Shown here piece after piece: positions 19,498 to 28,216 of a DNA stretch of 64,000 nt. The translations under genes and the position numbers were made by a program. This DNA is from Thermophagus sp052400625. Lineage in GTDB: Bacteria > Bacteroidota > Bacteroidia > Bacteroidales > Marinilabiliaceae. The notes under the pieces are model-generated. The model was not told where the DNA came from. It worked only from the letters and a program-made list of their open reading frames with translations, and did not search any database. The stretch's first letter is position 1; every line of letters starts with the position of its first letter. The DNA lies in the NCBI GenBank assembly GCA_052400625.1, contig JBQTGH010000005.1; one strand, given 5' to 3'.

Positions 19498-20685
19498 ATG
19501 AAAACAGCATCCTGTTTTTTAAAACCATTAAGTCTGGCAATACTATTTTCAACGTTATTTTTTACCGGTTGTGAAGATGATGAGACAACGGAAGTCACCA
19601 ACGAAACGAGCGACCTCCAGGTAAACAATTACGTATTGGTGGCCACGGGTCAAACCGATGCCTACGACCCGGATGGAGCAACGGTAAGCGGTTTGGTCGA
19701 AGGCGATGAGCTCTATGGCCAGGATAGACATTACCAAAAAGGCACCAGCGCATCGTATACCGACAATGGTGACGGCACCGTAACAGATAATGTTACCGGT
19801 TTAATGTGGCAACAAACCCCGTCATCAGAAAATTTCACATGGGACGAAGCGGTAGAATACTGCGAGAATCTGGAATTGGGGGGGTACGATGACTGGCGCA
19901 TGCCAACGGTGAAAGAGCTTTTCTCGATAAGTGACTTCGAAAGTGGATGGCCCTACATCAATATGGATTACTTTGACCTGGCAACTGATGAAATATCTAA
20001 AGATGAACAATACTGGGCAAACAACAAGTATGTGGGTGTGACGGTTGAAGGCGGCACCGATGCGGCTTTTGGCGTAAATCATGTCACCGGTCACATAAAA
20101 GCCTATGCAGCCAATGCTACCGGTCCGGTAGGAGGCAAATATGTACGGGCAGTTCGGGGCGACACATACGGAACCAATGACTTTACAGAGAACGGCGACT
20201 CTACCATAACGGATAACGCTACCGGATTAATGTGGTCACAATACGATAGTGACGAAGGCATGAACTGGGCCGACGCGCTGGCCTATGCAGAAAACTCGGA
20301 ACTGGCAGGCTACACCGACTGGCGATTGCCAAATATTAAAGAATTACAGAGTATTGCCGATTATACGCGGTCGCCTACAGCTACCGATGCCGACAATGTT
20401 GGCCCGGCTCTTAATGCATTATTCAAGTGTACGCAAATTATAAACGAAGCCGGAAACGATGATTATCCCTACTACTGGTCAAGCACTTCGGCCTATTTTT
20501 CCACTGCCAGTCCCGGTTATTATTACGCATGGTATTACGCTGCCGGCAGAGCGGTGAACAACGAGGGAGACGATTTTCATGGTGCCGGGGCCGTGCGTTT
20601 CGACACTAAAGACGAAAATGGTCCGGCCGGTGAAGATGCAGAAAGGTACTACAATTACGTCTTTCTGGTTCGCGATGCAGATTAA
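19498..20685 (+). CDS. Lipoprotein with two DUF1566 (Lcl C-terminal-like) domains
   Basis: A lipoprotein signal (AILFSTLFFTGC) precedes two tandem copies of a DUF1566 domain. Each has the signature TDNxTGLMW (about residues 99 and 238), then WDEAVEYCENLELGGYDDWR or WADALAYAENSELAGYTDWR, and a following [MR]LP or MPT strand. The last part carries YYWSSTSAY and ends with the VRDAD strand. The domain occurs in cell-surface proteins of several phyla, related by fold to sulfatase-modifying/C-type-lectin-like domains, and its exact function is not known. The gene stands alone between repeats, divergent from the sigma factor operon, making it a candidate member of that sigma regulon. Surface lipoprotein is a firm call; function is open. 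Confidence 0.88.
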   Translation: MKTASCFLKPLSLAILFSTLFFTGCEDDETTEVTNETSDLQVNNYVLVATGQTDAYDPDGATVSGLVEGDELYGQDRHYQKGTSASYTDNGDGTVTDNVTGLMWQQTPSSENFTWDEAVEYCENLELGGYDDWRMPTVKELFSISDFESGWPYINMDYFDLATDEISKDEQYWANNKYVGVTVEGGTDAAFGVNHVTGHIKAYAANATGPVGGKYVRAVRGDTYGTNDFTENGDSTITDNATGLMWSQYDSDEGMNWADALAYAENSELAGYTDWRLPNIKELQSIADYTRSPTATDADNVGPALNALFKCTQIINEAGNDDYPYYWSSTSAYFSTASPGYYYAWYYAAGRAVNNEGDDFHGAGAVRFDTKDENGPAGEDAERYYNYVFLVRDAD

Positions 20686-20708
20686 TTCTAAACGGATAAA
20701 TTGATAAT

Positions 20709-20755
20709 ATGAAACCTGTATGGAGCCTTTTGCCACAAAAGGACATGTATATAAT
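20709..20755. repeat. Dispersed repeat R, partial copy
   Basis: The stretch TTTTGCCACAAAAGGACATG (20728-20747) matches the core of the repeat at 19040-19146. Only the central part is present. It lies 24 bp after the DUF1566 gene and runs into a debris repeat. Confidence 0.6.
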
Positions 20756-20760
20756 TCTAA

Positions 20761-20998
20761 GGCAGAAGTGCACAGGCAGAAGGCAGAAGGGGTTTTTAGT
20801 GATTAGTCATTAGTTATTAGCAACTTAGATGAATCAAACTACTTTATTTCTGCTTTTTTCCAATTTATTCCAACTATATTCTTTTAAAAACCGGGTTCTG
20901 ACTTCCGGCTTCTGGCTTCCTTTCTTTTATCTAACCATTCAGCATCTGAATATTTATTTTTTTCTCTGCGTCATGGCGTCTTTGCGTTTTTGAGCCAA
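20761..20998. repeat. Dispersed intergenic debris repeat, copy 2
   Basis: Begins GGCAGAAGTGCACAGGCAGA, includes TTCTGACTTCCGGCTTCTGG and ends with the core CTCTGCGTCATGGCGTCTTT plus GCGTTTTTGAGCC. The order of blocks is the same as at 34702-34956. No coding signal. Confidence 0.75.
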
Positions 20999-21605
20999 AG
21001 GTAATCGGCACTGTCATGACAAGAATGATTTTTTGGGTGAGGTGAAAACTGTCAATTGTTTTCTTCTTTTAATGAAAAAAGACAACAGCAAACCCGTTAA
21101 AGTCACTCCAAGGGCTGTAGACTTTCACAATATCACATAGAACGAGACAGTTTTGTTATTCAGAATGCTCTACCGATAATAATCTATTTTAGTGCTTTGC
21201 AAATATTTAAATGAATAATAGTTGTAAGTTGAGGGATATTGAAAAACAAGAAATACCTATAACACTTGACGTAAACAACAAAAACTATAAACTATTAATC
21301 AATTTTTCAATGTTATTTTTTGATTTTTCTATAATTTTAGACACTCGAAAATCAAATAAAATGTTTATTGGTTTCCATTTTAAAACAACAAAAAAATGGT
21401 GGTAGGGAAACAAATCTCGCAAAGATGAAAAATTTGTTTTCACATAAGCACTAATAAATTTAGTTATTGGAAATCGATAGAATGGACTTTTTTCTTTCCC
21501 ATTTTGTCGAATGGATTCCTGTTTGTAAATATTTCTTTACTTTGCGAAAAGCTATAAATTCAATATCATTTAAGAAAGTATAACAAAATTAAAGACAATC
21601 ATACA
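20999..21605. other. AT-rich upstream region of the nine-gene locus
   Basis: About 600 bases with no convincing gene. A 22-codon frame at 21072-21140 (MKKDNSKPVKV...) and a 64-codon AT-rich frame at 21211-21405 are unsupported by composition or context. The sequence TTACTTTG at 21537-21544, 62 bp before the first gene, differs by one base from the Bacteroidota -7 consensus TAnnTTTG and could be the operon promoter, but no matching -33 element was found. Confidence 0.4.
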
Positions 21606-22907
21606 ATGAGAAACCTTTGTTTTCTTAGTCTTATTTTTCTGACTTTTGTTACTCACTTAACGAGTTGTGGGTGCCGAAGGCATAGATCAAATACTCCAGC
21701 CGCATCTTTAAACGAAGAAAAACCTGAAACAATTGCTCAAAAAGCAACCCCTATTCAAACAAAAGGAAAAATTGGGAAAGCAATATTTTTTTTGGAAAAT
21801 TCGGGGAGCATGTTTGGTTTTGTTAATGGTTTTACAGAATACGTTGATGTTGTTTCTGAATTAACGGAAAAACCAAGTTTTGCAGAAGAAAAGACCCTTC
21901 GGGAATTTTTTTTTATTAACGGAGAACAAGAGTTAAAAATCACTTACATAGGAAATAATCCAGCTGATTTAAAAGATAAGTTAAATGTAAAAGGATTTAA
22001 TTGTGGGGATATTTCCAAAAGCGATCTTAATGCAATGTTCCAACTGGCATTATCAAAAGCTAAAAAAGACACAATATCAATTCTTATTTCTGATGGCATA
22101 TATGATATCGGATCTCCCACATCACCATTGAATGAGCTTTCAACAGAAGGGCGAGAAACCAGAAGCAGATTCATTGAAAGATTAAATGAAGGCGATTTGC
22201 AAACAATTATTATAAAGTTGATCTCACATTTTGATGGTAAATATTTCGCTTCTACTGGCGGAAGCATAAAACTGCAACAGCACCGTCCTTATTATGTTTG
22301 GATTTTCGGAAAAACAGAACTGTTAAATGATTATTTCCCCAATGAATATATTAAATCGCTTAATGGATATTCTAATTTTGCACGATTTTTAAAAATGAGC
22401 CAGGTAAATGTCGCCTATCAAGCGACAGCTTATAATAAAATTGGCAATTTTAAGTTTGATAAAAGAAATAAAAACAAACTTACTGGAGTAAAAACTGACA
22501 GGAACGGTAAAGGATTTCAATTCACTATAGCGGTAGATTATTCACGCCTTCCTTTTTCCGACACTTATCTTACCACTAAATCAAACTATTTTATCAACCA
22601 CTCAAAATTTTCAATTCAAAAAATATCCAGAATTGGAGATATCAAACTATATGGTCTAAACTTTACCCCGACCCATCTCATTACAATTGCAACCAACGAA
22701 AATCCTATTTGTCAACTTGAGATTTCTTTAAAAAACATTCTTCCCGATTGGATAGAAAAGACCAACATCGATACTGAAAGAAATATAATTGGAGATACAT
22801 CTCACACATTTGGATTTAAGTTTTTAACGGATGGTATTTGCGAAGCATATCAATATAAAAATAAAGAATCTTACATTGCAACCTTCCAATTCGACTTAGT
22901 AAATTAA
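21606..22907 (+). CDS. vWA-like lipoprotein, gene 1 of the nine-gene locus
   Basis: A 433-residue lipoprotein: signal LSLIFLTFVTHLTSC, then a domain that looks like a von Willebrand A fold. The metal-binding MIDAS motif appears as E64-N-S66-G-S68-M (FFLENSGSMFGF), with Glu where Asp is usual, and the later MIDAS Asp is D163 in ILISDGIYD. Such domains bind protein partners through a divalent metal. The C-terminal 200 residues are beta-rich and unrecognised. The signal predicts a lipid-anchored envelope protein, probably outer membrane. It starts the operon and is 6 bp before the next gene. Confidence in the vWA call is moderate because it rests on two motifs and their spacing. Confidence 0.75.
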   Translation: MRNLCFLSLIFLTFVTHLTSCGCRRHRSNTPAASLNEEKPETIAQKATPIQTKGKIGKAIFFLENSGSMFGFVNGFTEYVDVVSELTEKPSFAEEKTLREFFFINGEQELKITYIGNNPADLKDKLNVKGFNCGDISKSDLNAMFQLALSKAKKDTISILISDGIYDIGSPTSPLNELSTEGRETRSRFIERLNEGDLQTIIIKLISHFDGKYFASTGGSIKLQQHRPYYVWIFGKTELLNDYFPNEYIKSLNGYSNFARFLKMSQVNVAYQATAYNKIGNFKFDKRNKNKLTGVKTDRNGKGFQFTIAVDYSRLPFSDTYLTTKSNYFINHSKFSIQKISRIGDIKLYGLNFTPTHLITIATNENPICQLEISLKNILPDWIEKTNIDTERNIIGDTSHTFGFKFLTDGICEAYQYKNKESYIATFQFDLVN

Positions 22908-22913
22908 TGCAGT

Positions 22914-23363
22914 ATGAATGATTTAATAGCAACTATTTATGAAGTATGGTTTGGGCTATATGACCCTCAATTCACATTGATTTTTGACACATTGTACGAT
23001 ACTGGAGGCTATCTCCTCCTTGCCTCTATATTCATTTTTATCCCGATGCTAATGTTTCTGGGATTTTATTTCCTATGGAAATATCCATATGGTAAATGGT
23101 GGCATTGGTTAATATGGTTGATTGTTACGGTTATAATTACCGGATTAGCTACATGGGGAATTGCTAATAACCAAATATTTTTATCAGGAAACCAACAATT
23201 AATGGATGCTTTAGCAAATCCCGAATCAAATTTTGAAGAATATGCAAAATCACTTACAATTAAATATGCCTTGGTAAATAGCTTATTGAGTATTTTTATT
23301 AGTTTTTTAACCAGTTTTCTTTCGAAACAAGGCAGTAAAATTCAAACTCATTTACCTTTTTAG
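22914..23363 (+). CDS. Small multi-pass membrane protein, gene 2 of the nine-gene locus
   Basis: 149 residues with three clear membrane segments: YLLLASIFIFIPMLMFLGFY, HWLIWLIVTVIITGLATWG and ALVNSLLSIFISFLTSFL. No domain is recognised. It lies 6 bp after the vWA lipoprotein gene and 10 bp before the tubulin-like gene. It may anchor cytosolic members of the system to the inner membrane, an inference from position only. Confidence 0.8.
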   Translation: MNDLIATIYEVWFGLYDPQFTLIFDTLYDTGGYLLLASIFIFIPMLMFLGFYFLWKYPYGKWWHWLIWLIVTVIITGLATWGIANNQIFLSGNQQLMDALANPESNFEEYAKSLTIKYALVNSLLSIFISFLTSFLSKQGSKIQTHLPF

Positions 23364-23373
23364 TTAAAATACA

Positions 23374-24870
23374 ATGGCAAGAAAATTATATATATTCGGA
23401 ATTGGAGGAACAGGCTCAAGAGTTCTTAAAGCTCTGACAATGCTTTTGGCCTCAGGATGCAAATTAAAAAATCATTTCGACACTGTTATCCCAATAATTA
23501 TTGACCCGGATACCAGTAACGGCGACTTAAACAGGACAAAAGATATCTTAAAGCTGTATCAGGAAATCAGAAACCAAGTTAACCAGCCCGACGATTTCTT
23601 TAGTCAGGAAATAAAAACCATAAATGGACTTGCCAATAAATCTTTTGTAATAAACCCTGACTATTTTCAATTTCAACTGAATGATGTTGATATGAACACA
23701 TTCGGTAGCTACATTGGATTTAACACCCTTGATGAGGATTTTACCTCCTCCAAAGATGATAAAAATTTCACACGGCTACTTTACTCCGAACAAAACTTGA
23801 ATTCCAATTTGAATGTGGGATTTAAAGGAAACCCCAACATGGGTGCTATCGTTTTGAATCAATTCACAGATTCGGAGGATTTTAGGCGGTTTGGATCCAC
23901 CTTTAACGATGATGATGCCATCTTTATCATAAATTCGATTTTCGGTGGAACAGGTGCAGCAGGCTTCCCATTACTTCTAAAAAATCTTCGTGGAAATATT
24001 GATATACCTAATAGTGCCAAAATCAGACACGCACCAATTGGGGCTATCACCTACCTACCCTACTTTGCTTTAAATAAAAAAGATGAAATTAATTCGGATT
24101 CATTTGAAGATAAGGCAAAAATAGCCATCGACTATTACAACCGAACCATCATAAAACCCAATAAAATTAATTCGATCTATTTTATTGGCAACAGAGGAAA
24201 CACCAAACATTTCGAATACGCTGTAGGTGGAAAAGAACAGAAAAACAACGCTCACTTCTTAGAGATGGCAGGGGCTTTAGCTATTTTCGATTTTATCGAG
24301 AACATCGATAATATGAGCGATAGAACTGAGGTTAAAGAGTTCGGAATAGAAGAAGACACCGAAGAAATACACTTTAACCATCTGAGCCTAAAAGATCAAA
24401 AAGAAATTGTAGCGCCACTTACGAAATACAAGCTATTTGCGGAATATTTGAAAACCGGACTTCCAAAGGCCCTCAACATTTCTCGATGGACAAAAAGCAA
24501 TATTAAACTTGTCAATAAAAGTAAAAATTCATTCCTAGATAAAAATTATTTTGAGAGTTCAGAATATAAAATACAAATAGAAGCTTTTAACCAACATTTT
24601 ATTCAATGGTTGGAAGAAATGTCTGAAAATAAACCGGCTTTTATTCCATTCAAAAACATTGGATGGGACGACGCCCTAAATTTAGTCAAAGGCAAGGATA
24701 TAAAAGGAACAAAAAGCTTTAAATTCATTGATATTGAAAATTGTAAATTGATCACCAACAAAAATATTAAATCGACACCTGAAAAAAAACATACCACACT
24801 TATTAAAATTTTTGGCAGGTCGACAGAAAAAGTATTAAAGCAAAAAAAGATATTAAAAAAAGAGGATTAA
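23374..24870 (+). CDS. Tubulin/FtsZ-like GTPase, gene 3 of the nine-gene locus
   Basis: A 498-residue cytosolic protein with the two hallmark loops of the tubulin superfamily. An N-terminal Rossmann-type glycine loop is seen in YIFGIGGTGSRVLKAL (G9-G14). The tubulin signature loop appears as FGGTGAAGFPLL (F190-L201), matching the GGGTG[ST]G motif that grips nucleotide phosphate. A third glycine stretch, GNPNMGAI (about 152-158), lies between them. No cell-division FtsZ features such as the C-terminal FtsA/ZipA tail are present, and the protein is longer than FtsZ. It best fits the uncharacterised bacterial 'tubulin-like' group (Pfam Tubulin_2 type). It should bind GTP and may polymerise. Its stop is 1 bp from the start of the Hsp70-like gene, so the two are translationally linked. 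Confidence 0.8.
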   Translation: MARKLYIFGIGGTGSRVLKALTMLLASGCKLKNHFDTVIPIIIDPDTSNGDLNRTKDILKLYQEIRNQVNQPDDFFSQEIKTINGLANKSFVINPDYFQFQLNDVDMNTFGSYIGFNTLDEDFTSSKDDKNFTRLLYSEQNLNSNLNVGFKGNPNMGAIVLNQFTDSEDFRRFGSTFNDDDAIFIINSIFGGTGAAGFPLLLKNLRGNIDIPNSAKIRHAPIGAITYLPYFALNKKDEINSDSFEDKAKIAIDYYNRTIIKPNKINSIYFIGNRGNTKHFEYAVGGKEQKNNAHFLEMAGALAIFDFIENIDNMSDRTEVKEFGIEEDTEEIHFNHLSLKDQKEIVAPLTKYKLFAEYLKTGLPKALNISRWTKSNIKLVNKSKNSFLDKNYFESSEYKIQIEAFNQHFIQWLEEMSENKPAFIPFKNIGWDDALNLVKGKDIKGTKSFKFIDIENCKLITNKNIKSTPEKKHTTLIKIFGRSTEKVLKQKKILKKED

Positions 24871-24871
24871 C

Positions 24872-27800
24872 ATGGCTAAGAGGATTTTCCGAATTCACGA
24901 AGGAGGTGCCACCGAAAAAACAGGTTGGTTTAAAAGTGGAATTATTACCTCAGAGCATCTTAGAACCATAAAAACAGAAGGGAAAGATGTTGCTACATCC
25001 ATACCGACCCCTTTTGCAACAATAGATTTAGTAAAGTCAGCCTTTAAATGGGTTGCAGAAAATGAAATAACCGGAAAAACAGCACATCATAAATTGGTAT
25101 CTGATGCTCTTGATGTTGCTCAGCTATTCTTTTCTTCACCCAAATTCTACAAAAAAATTCGCATTGTTGCGTGGAATCCAAAAGAAAGATTGAAGGAGCT
25201 AATTAAAAATGGGAAAAGAAACCATAAAAAATATGCTGAAACACTTTCTCTGTTTTGGGATCAAGATAGTGTAAAAGATGAGGATATTGAAAACGAGGTC
25301 CTATACAATTTTGAGAAAACAAACAAACTATATTTCATCCTGAACAGAGAATCAAATAAAATAATTGGGGGAACGTCGCCTGCAACAATGTTTTTCGCCG
25401 CACCCGATGTCAGAAAAGTGACAGCAGAACTAAAAATACAAATTGGACATGATAAGCTTTTCGATGATGAATATGCATCTCTTCCCGAACGAGAACCCTC
25501 CTTTATTGAATATATCTATACATTGGCCAAACAACCGAAATTTGCCCATTATTTCCCCGAAGTTTATGAATATCTTGAAAAAGCCAAAGAACTGTTAAGC
25601 GGCGACATAACACAAAAAATAGCGGAACTTAGTGCTGATGATTTGTCAAAATATGAGGCATGTTGTGTTTTAGAAAACAAAGATGACATATGTGAAGTAT
25701 TAGGAATAAAACTTGGAATTCAGCCAACTGATACAGAGAACATATTAGAGGAAAGTGACTTTGTTATTCAATCCGATTATTCAAATAACAAAGTAAAACC
25801 ATTAGTGTTGCCCAATTACCCGTTTTCAAAAAAATGGACCTATACCACCAAAGGTATTTTATGGGATGAAAAAACTGAGGTCCCTTATAAAAACAATGAC
25901 CCTATTGACAAATCTAAACTTCCAATACAAAACGACCAATATTACTGGTTATCCGCCGGTAATTTCTTTGAAGACAAAATCATTGAACTACCCTATTCTA
26001 TCGATGATTCGAAATTTATAACTTGTGGTGCCCAAAAACATCTTTTACCCTTATCACCCACTTTCTTTGAATATTTTAAACCGGAACGTGTCAAACAATT
26101 TTTAACCATAAAAGAACGCACTGGAGGAAATGTTGACGCAGAACTAAAAATTCCTGTTAAAGGGGGAGAAATTTTATTAAAAAAACAGTATTCTTCGGCC
26201 GATAAAAACATTGTGCAATTAAATGTCCACCTAGCTTTTTTCCCTTTCTTGAAATCTGAAAAATATAAAATAACCCATTATATAGGGTTACTTGATGACA
26301 GAGAAGACAAGGTTGAAGAGTTAGGATTATTGACTATAAAAAACGGACGCCAAAACGTTCCCCAAAAACCCAAAATAAGGACAAGTGGCGAATATGGAGA
26401 ATTAATAAGCAAATATTATAGCGTTAACGATCAACCTGATGTATATGGCATATCAATTAATTCAATCGTAGGTTATGTTATTCCTCAAATGGCAGAAACT
26501 AAGGGAACATCGAAGGTGAATTTTGCCATTGATTTCGGAACTACTAATACACATATGGAATACCAAATTGGCAACAACGATCCAATGCCTCTTGACAGTA
26601 CTTTTCCTACCCCATTGCTACAAACATTAATCAATAGAAATATATCCATTGACCCCATAATATTAGAGGATGTAAGTACCTTTGAGAAAGAAATTTTACC
26701 ATTTAATTTTTCAAAAAAGAAAGAAAATGATGAAGTAGGTTTCCCGTTAAGGACTGCACTTATCCATAATACTAACACCGATTTTAATACAAAGGTTGAA
26801 ATAATAAAAGATGCCAACAATTACCTTCTTCTTGAAAAACAACCAGTTCCTCGCTACTTTGAGCTAAACACTGAATTAAAATGGAGTAATTTAGCAGATA
26901 CGATCGAGGAAAAGAAGATTGAGTTATATCTAGAATATCTTATCACATTAGCCTATTATAAAACATTGCAATTGGGCGGAGACCCATCGCTGTCAACTAT
27001 CATATGGTTCTATCCCGTTAGCATGAATGAAGATGAAGTTGGAACATTCTATAAACTGTGGAAAAATGTTTATAAAAAGATATTCCAGCAAGAACCTGCC
27101 AAAAGGGTTATACAAGTCCCGGAAAGTATTGCGCCTTATTTATATTATAAATCTTCTGTAGAAGGTTTGAGTTTGTCCATTGATATTGGAGGAGGTTCAT
27201 CTGATATAGCCGTATTCGACGAAGATGACAAAAAAGCAAAACTTATCTCCTCATTCAAGTTTGCCGGTAATGCCATTTTTGGTGATGGATATCCTTCTAA
27301 AGAGCTAAAAGTTGATCCGACACAAAATGGTTTTGTTCAAACGTTTAAAACAGATGTTTATAACGTCATAAAAAATGATTCAGAAAAAGAACTAATTCTA
27401 AAAAACATTCTTAATCAACGCAAAAGTTCGAAAGATTTCTGTAATTTTTTATTTGCTCTTGAACAAGAAAAAGAACTTAATTTTAGCTTCACAAGACTGT
27501 TAGAAAAAAACAGGAAGTTAAAATTATCTATATTAATATTCTATGGGTCAGTAACCTATTACTCTGCCAATCTCCTCAAAAAAGCCGGTATTGATATCCC
27601 GAAGTATATTCTTTTGAGTGGTACGGCTTCAAAAACCGCCTCAATAATTGACCCATCAGAATCATTAAATAACCTTTCAAATATGATTCAATTTATATTT
27701 GAAAAGGTCTACAATAAAAAAGCTGATGACTCTATCCAAATAAAACTGTCCTCCATTCCAAAAGAAATAACTTGTAAAGGAGTTCTAAAAGCAGGGATAA

Positions 27801-28216
27801 ACGAGAACATTGATGATTTGCCTATTAAATTTTGGATTGGTGGGACCGAAAATGACAATTGGGGACAATTGCTAAATAGGGAAACTGACATACAAAAGAC
27901 ACCCACATATGGAGAATTGGAACATCCGCAAATGCTACAAATTGAAGAATCCATAAAAAAATTCTATGCTGTCTTGGATGAATATATTCAAACGGTTCGA
28001 ATTGAATCAAAATTTGGAATACAAACAGAGGCATACAACGCATTTAAAAGTTTGAGGAATAGCGGGATAAAAGATTTTCTTATAAGAGGTATAAAAGCCT
28101 TCCATAAAAATGACCATGAATCAAAAATAGAGGAAACTCTCTTTTTCTATCCGCTGATTGGTATATTAAACAAATTGTCATTCAAACTATCCGATAACAA
28201 ATCAAACAATGAATAG
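24872..28216 (+). CDS. Giant Hsp70/actin-fold ATPase, gene 4 of the nine-gene locus
   Basis: 1114 residues. The C-terminal half is an ASKHA (actin, sugar kinase, Hsp70) ATPase. The three nucleotide motifs are in order: phosphate-1 DFGTTNTH at D554-T560, phosphate-2 SIDIGGGSSDIAVFD at D771-D778, and the adenosine motif LLSGTASK at 914-921. The N-terminal 545 residues are a separate region starting RIHEGGATEKTGWF, followed by IPTPFATIDLVKSAF and HKLVSDALDVAQLFF. I have a general memory of similar stretches in large uncharacterised bacterial proteins but cannot name the domain. DnaK-type substrate-binding features are absent. The protein is cytosolic, follows the tubulin-like gene after 1 bp, and overlaps the next gene by 8 bp. 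ATP binding is likely; whether it acts as chaperone, filament or switch is unknown. Confidence 0.82.
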   Translation: MAKRIFRIHEGGATEKTGWFKSGIITSEHLRTIKTEGKDVATSIPTPFATIDLVKSAFKWVAENEITGKTAHHKLVSDALDVAQLFFSSPKFYKKIRIVAWNPKERLKELIKNGKRNHKKYAETLSLFWDQDSVKDEDIENEVLYNFEKTNKLYFILNRESNKIIGGTSPATMFFAAPDVRKVTAELKIQIGHDKLFDDEYASLPEREPSFIEYIYTLAKQPKFAHYFPEVYEYLEKAKELLSGDITQKIAELSADDLSKYEACCVLENKDDICEVLGIKLGIQPTDTENILEESDFVIQSDYSNNKVKPLVLPNYPFSKKWTYTTKGILWDEKTEVPYKNNDPIDKSKLPIQNDQYYWLSAGNFFEDKIIELPYSIDDSKFITCGAQKHLLPLSPTFFEYFKPERVKQFLTIKERTGGNVDAELKIPVKGGEILLKKQYSSADKNIVQLNVHLAFFPFLKSEKYKITHYIGLLDDREDKVEELGLLTIKNGRQNVPQKPKIRTSGEYGELISKYYSVNDQPDVYGISINSIVGYVIPQMAETKGTSKVNFAIDFGTTNTHMEYQIGNNDPMPLDSTFPTPLLQTLINRNISIDPIILEDVSTFEKEILPFNFSKKKENDEVGFPLRTALIHNTNTDFNTKVEIIKDANNYLLLEKQPVPRYFELNTELKWSNLADTIEEKKIELYLEYLITLAYYKTLQLGGDPSLSTIIWFYPVSMNEDEVGTFYKLWKNVYKKIFQQEPAKRVIQVPESIAPYLYYKSSVEGLSLSIDIGGGSSDIAVFDEDDKKAKLISSFKFAGNAIFGDGYPSKELKVDPTQNGFVQTFKTDVYNVIKNDSEKELILKNILNQRKSSKDFCNFLFALEQEKELNFSFTRLLEKNRKLKLSILIFYGSVTYYSANLLKKAGIDIPKYILLSGTASKTASIIDPSESLNNLSNMIQFIFEKVYNKKADDSIQIKLSSIPKEITCKGVLKAGINENIDDLPIKFWIGGTENDNWGQLLNRETDIQKTPTYGELEHPQMLQIEESIKKFYAVLDEYIQTVRIESKFGIQTEAYNAFKSLRNSGIKDFLIRGIKAFHKNDHESKIEETLFFYPLIGILNKLSFKLSDNKSNNE

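Noticed and set aside
21211..21405. A 64-codon frame upstream of the nine-gene locus
   Set aside because: Very AT-rich, low-complexity residues, no neighbour support; likely chance.
23374..24870. Calling the tubulin-like protein FtsZ
   Set aside because: It lacks FtsZ-specific C-terminal features, is longer, and its signature loop and neighbours differ.
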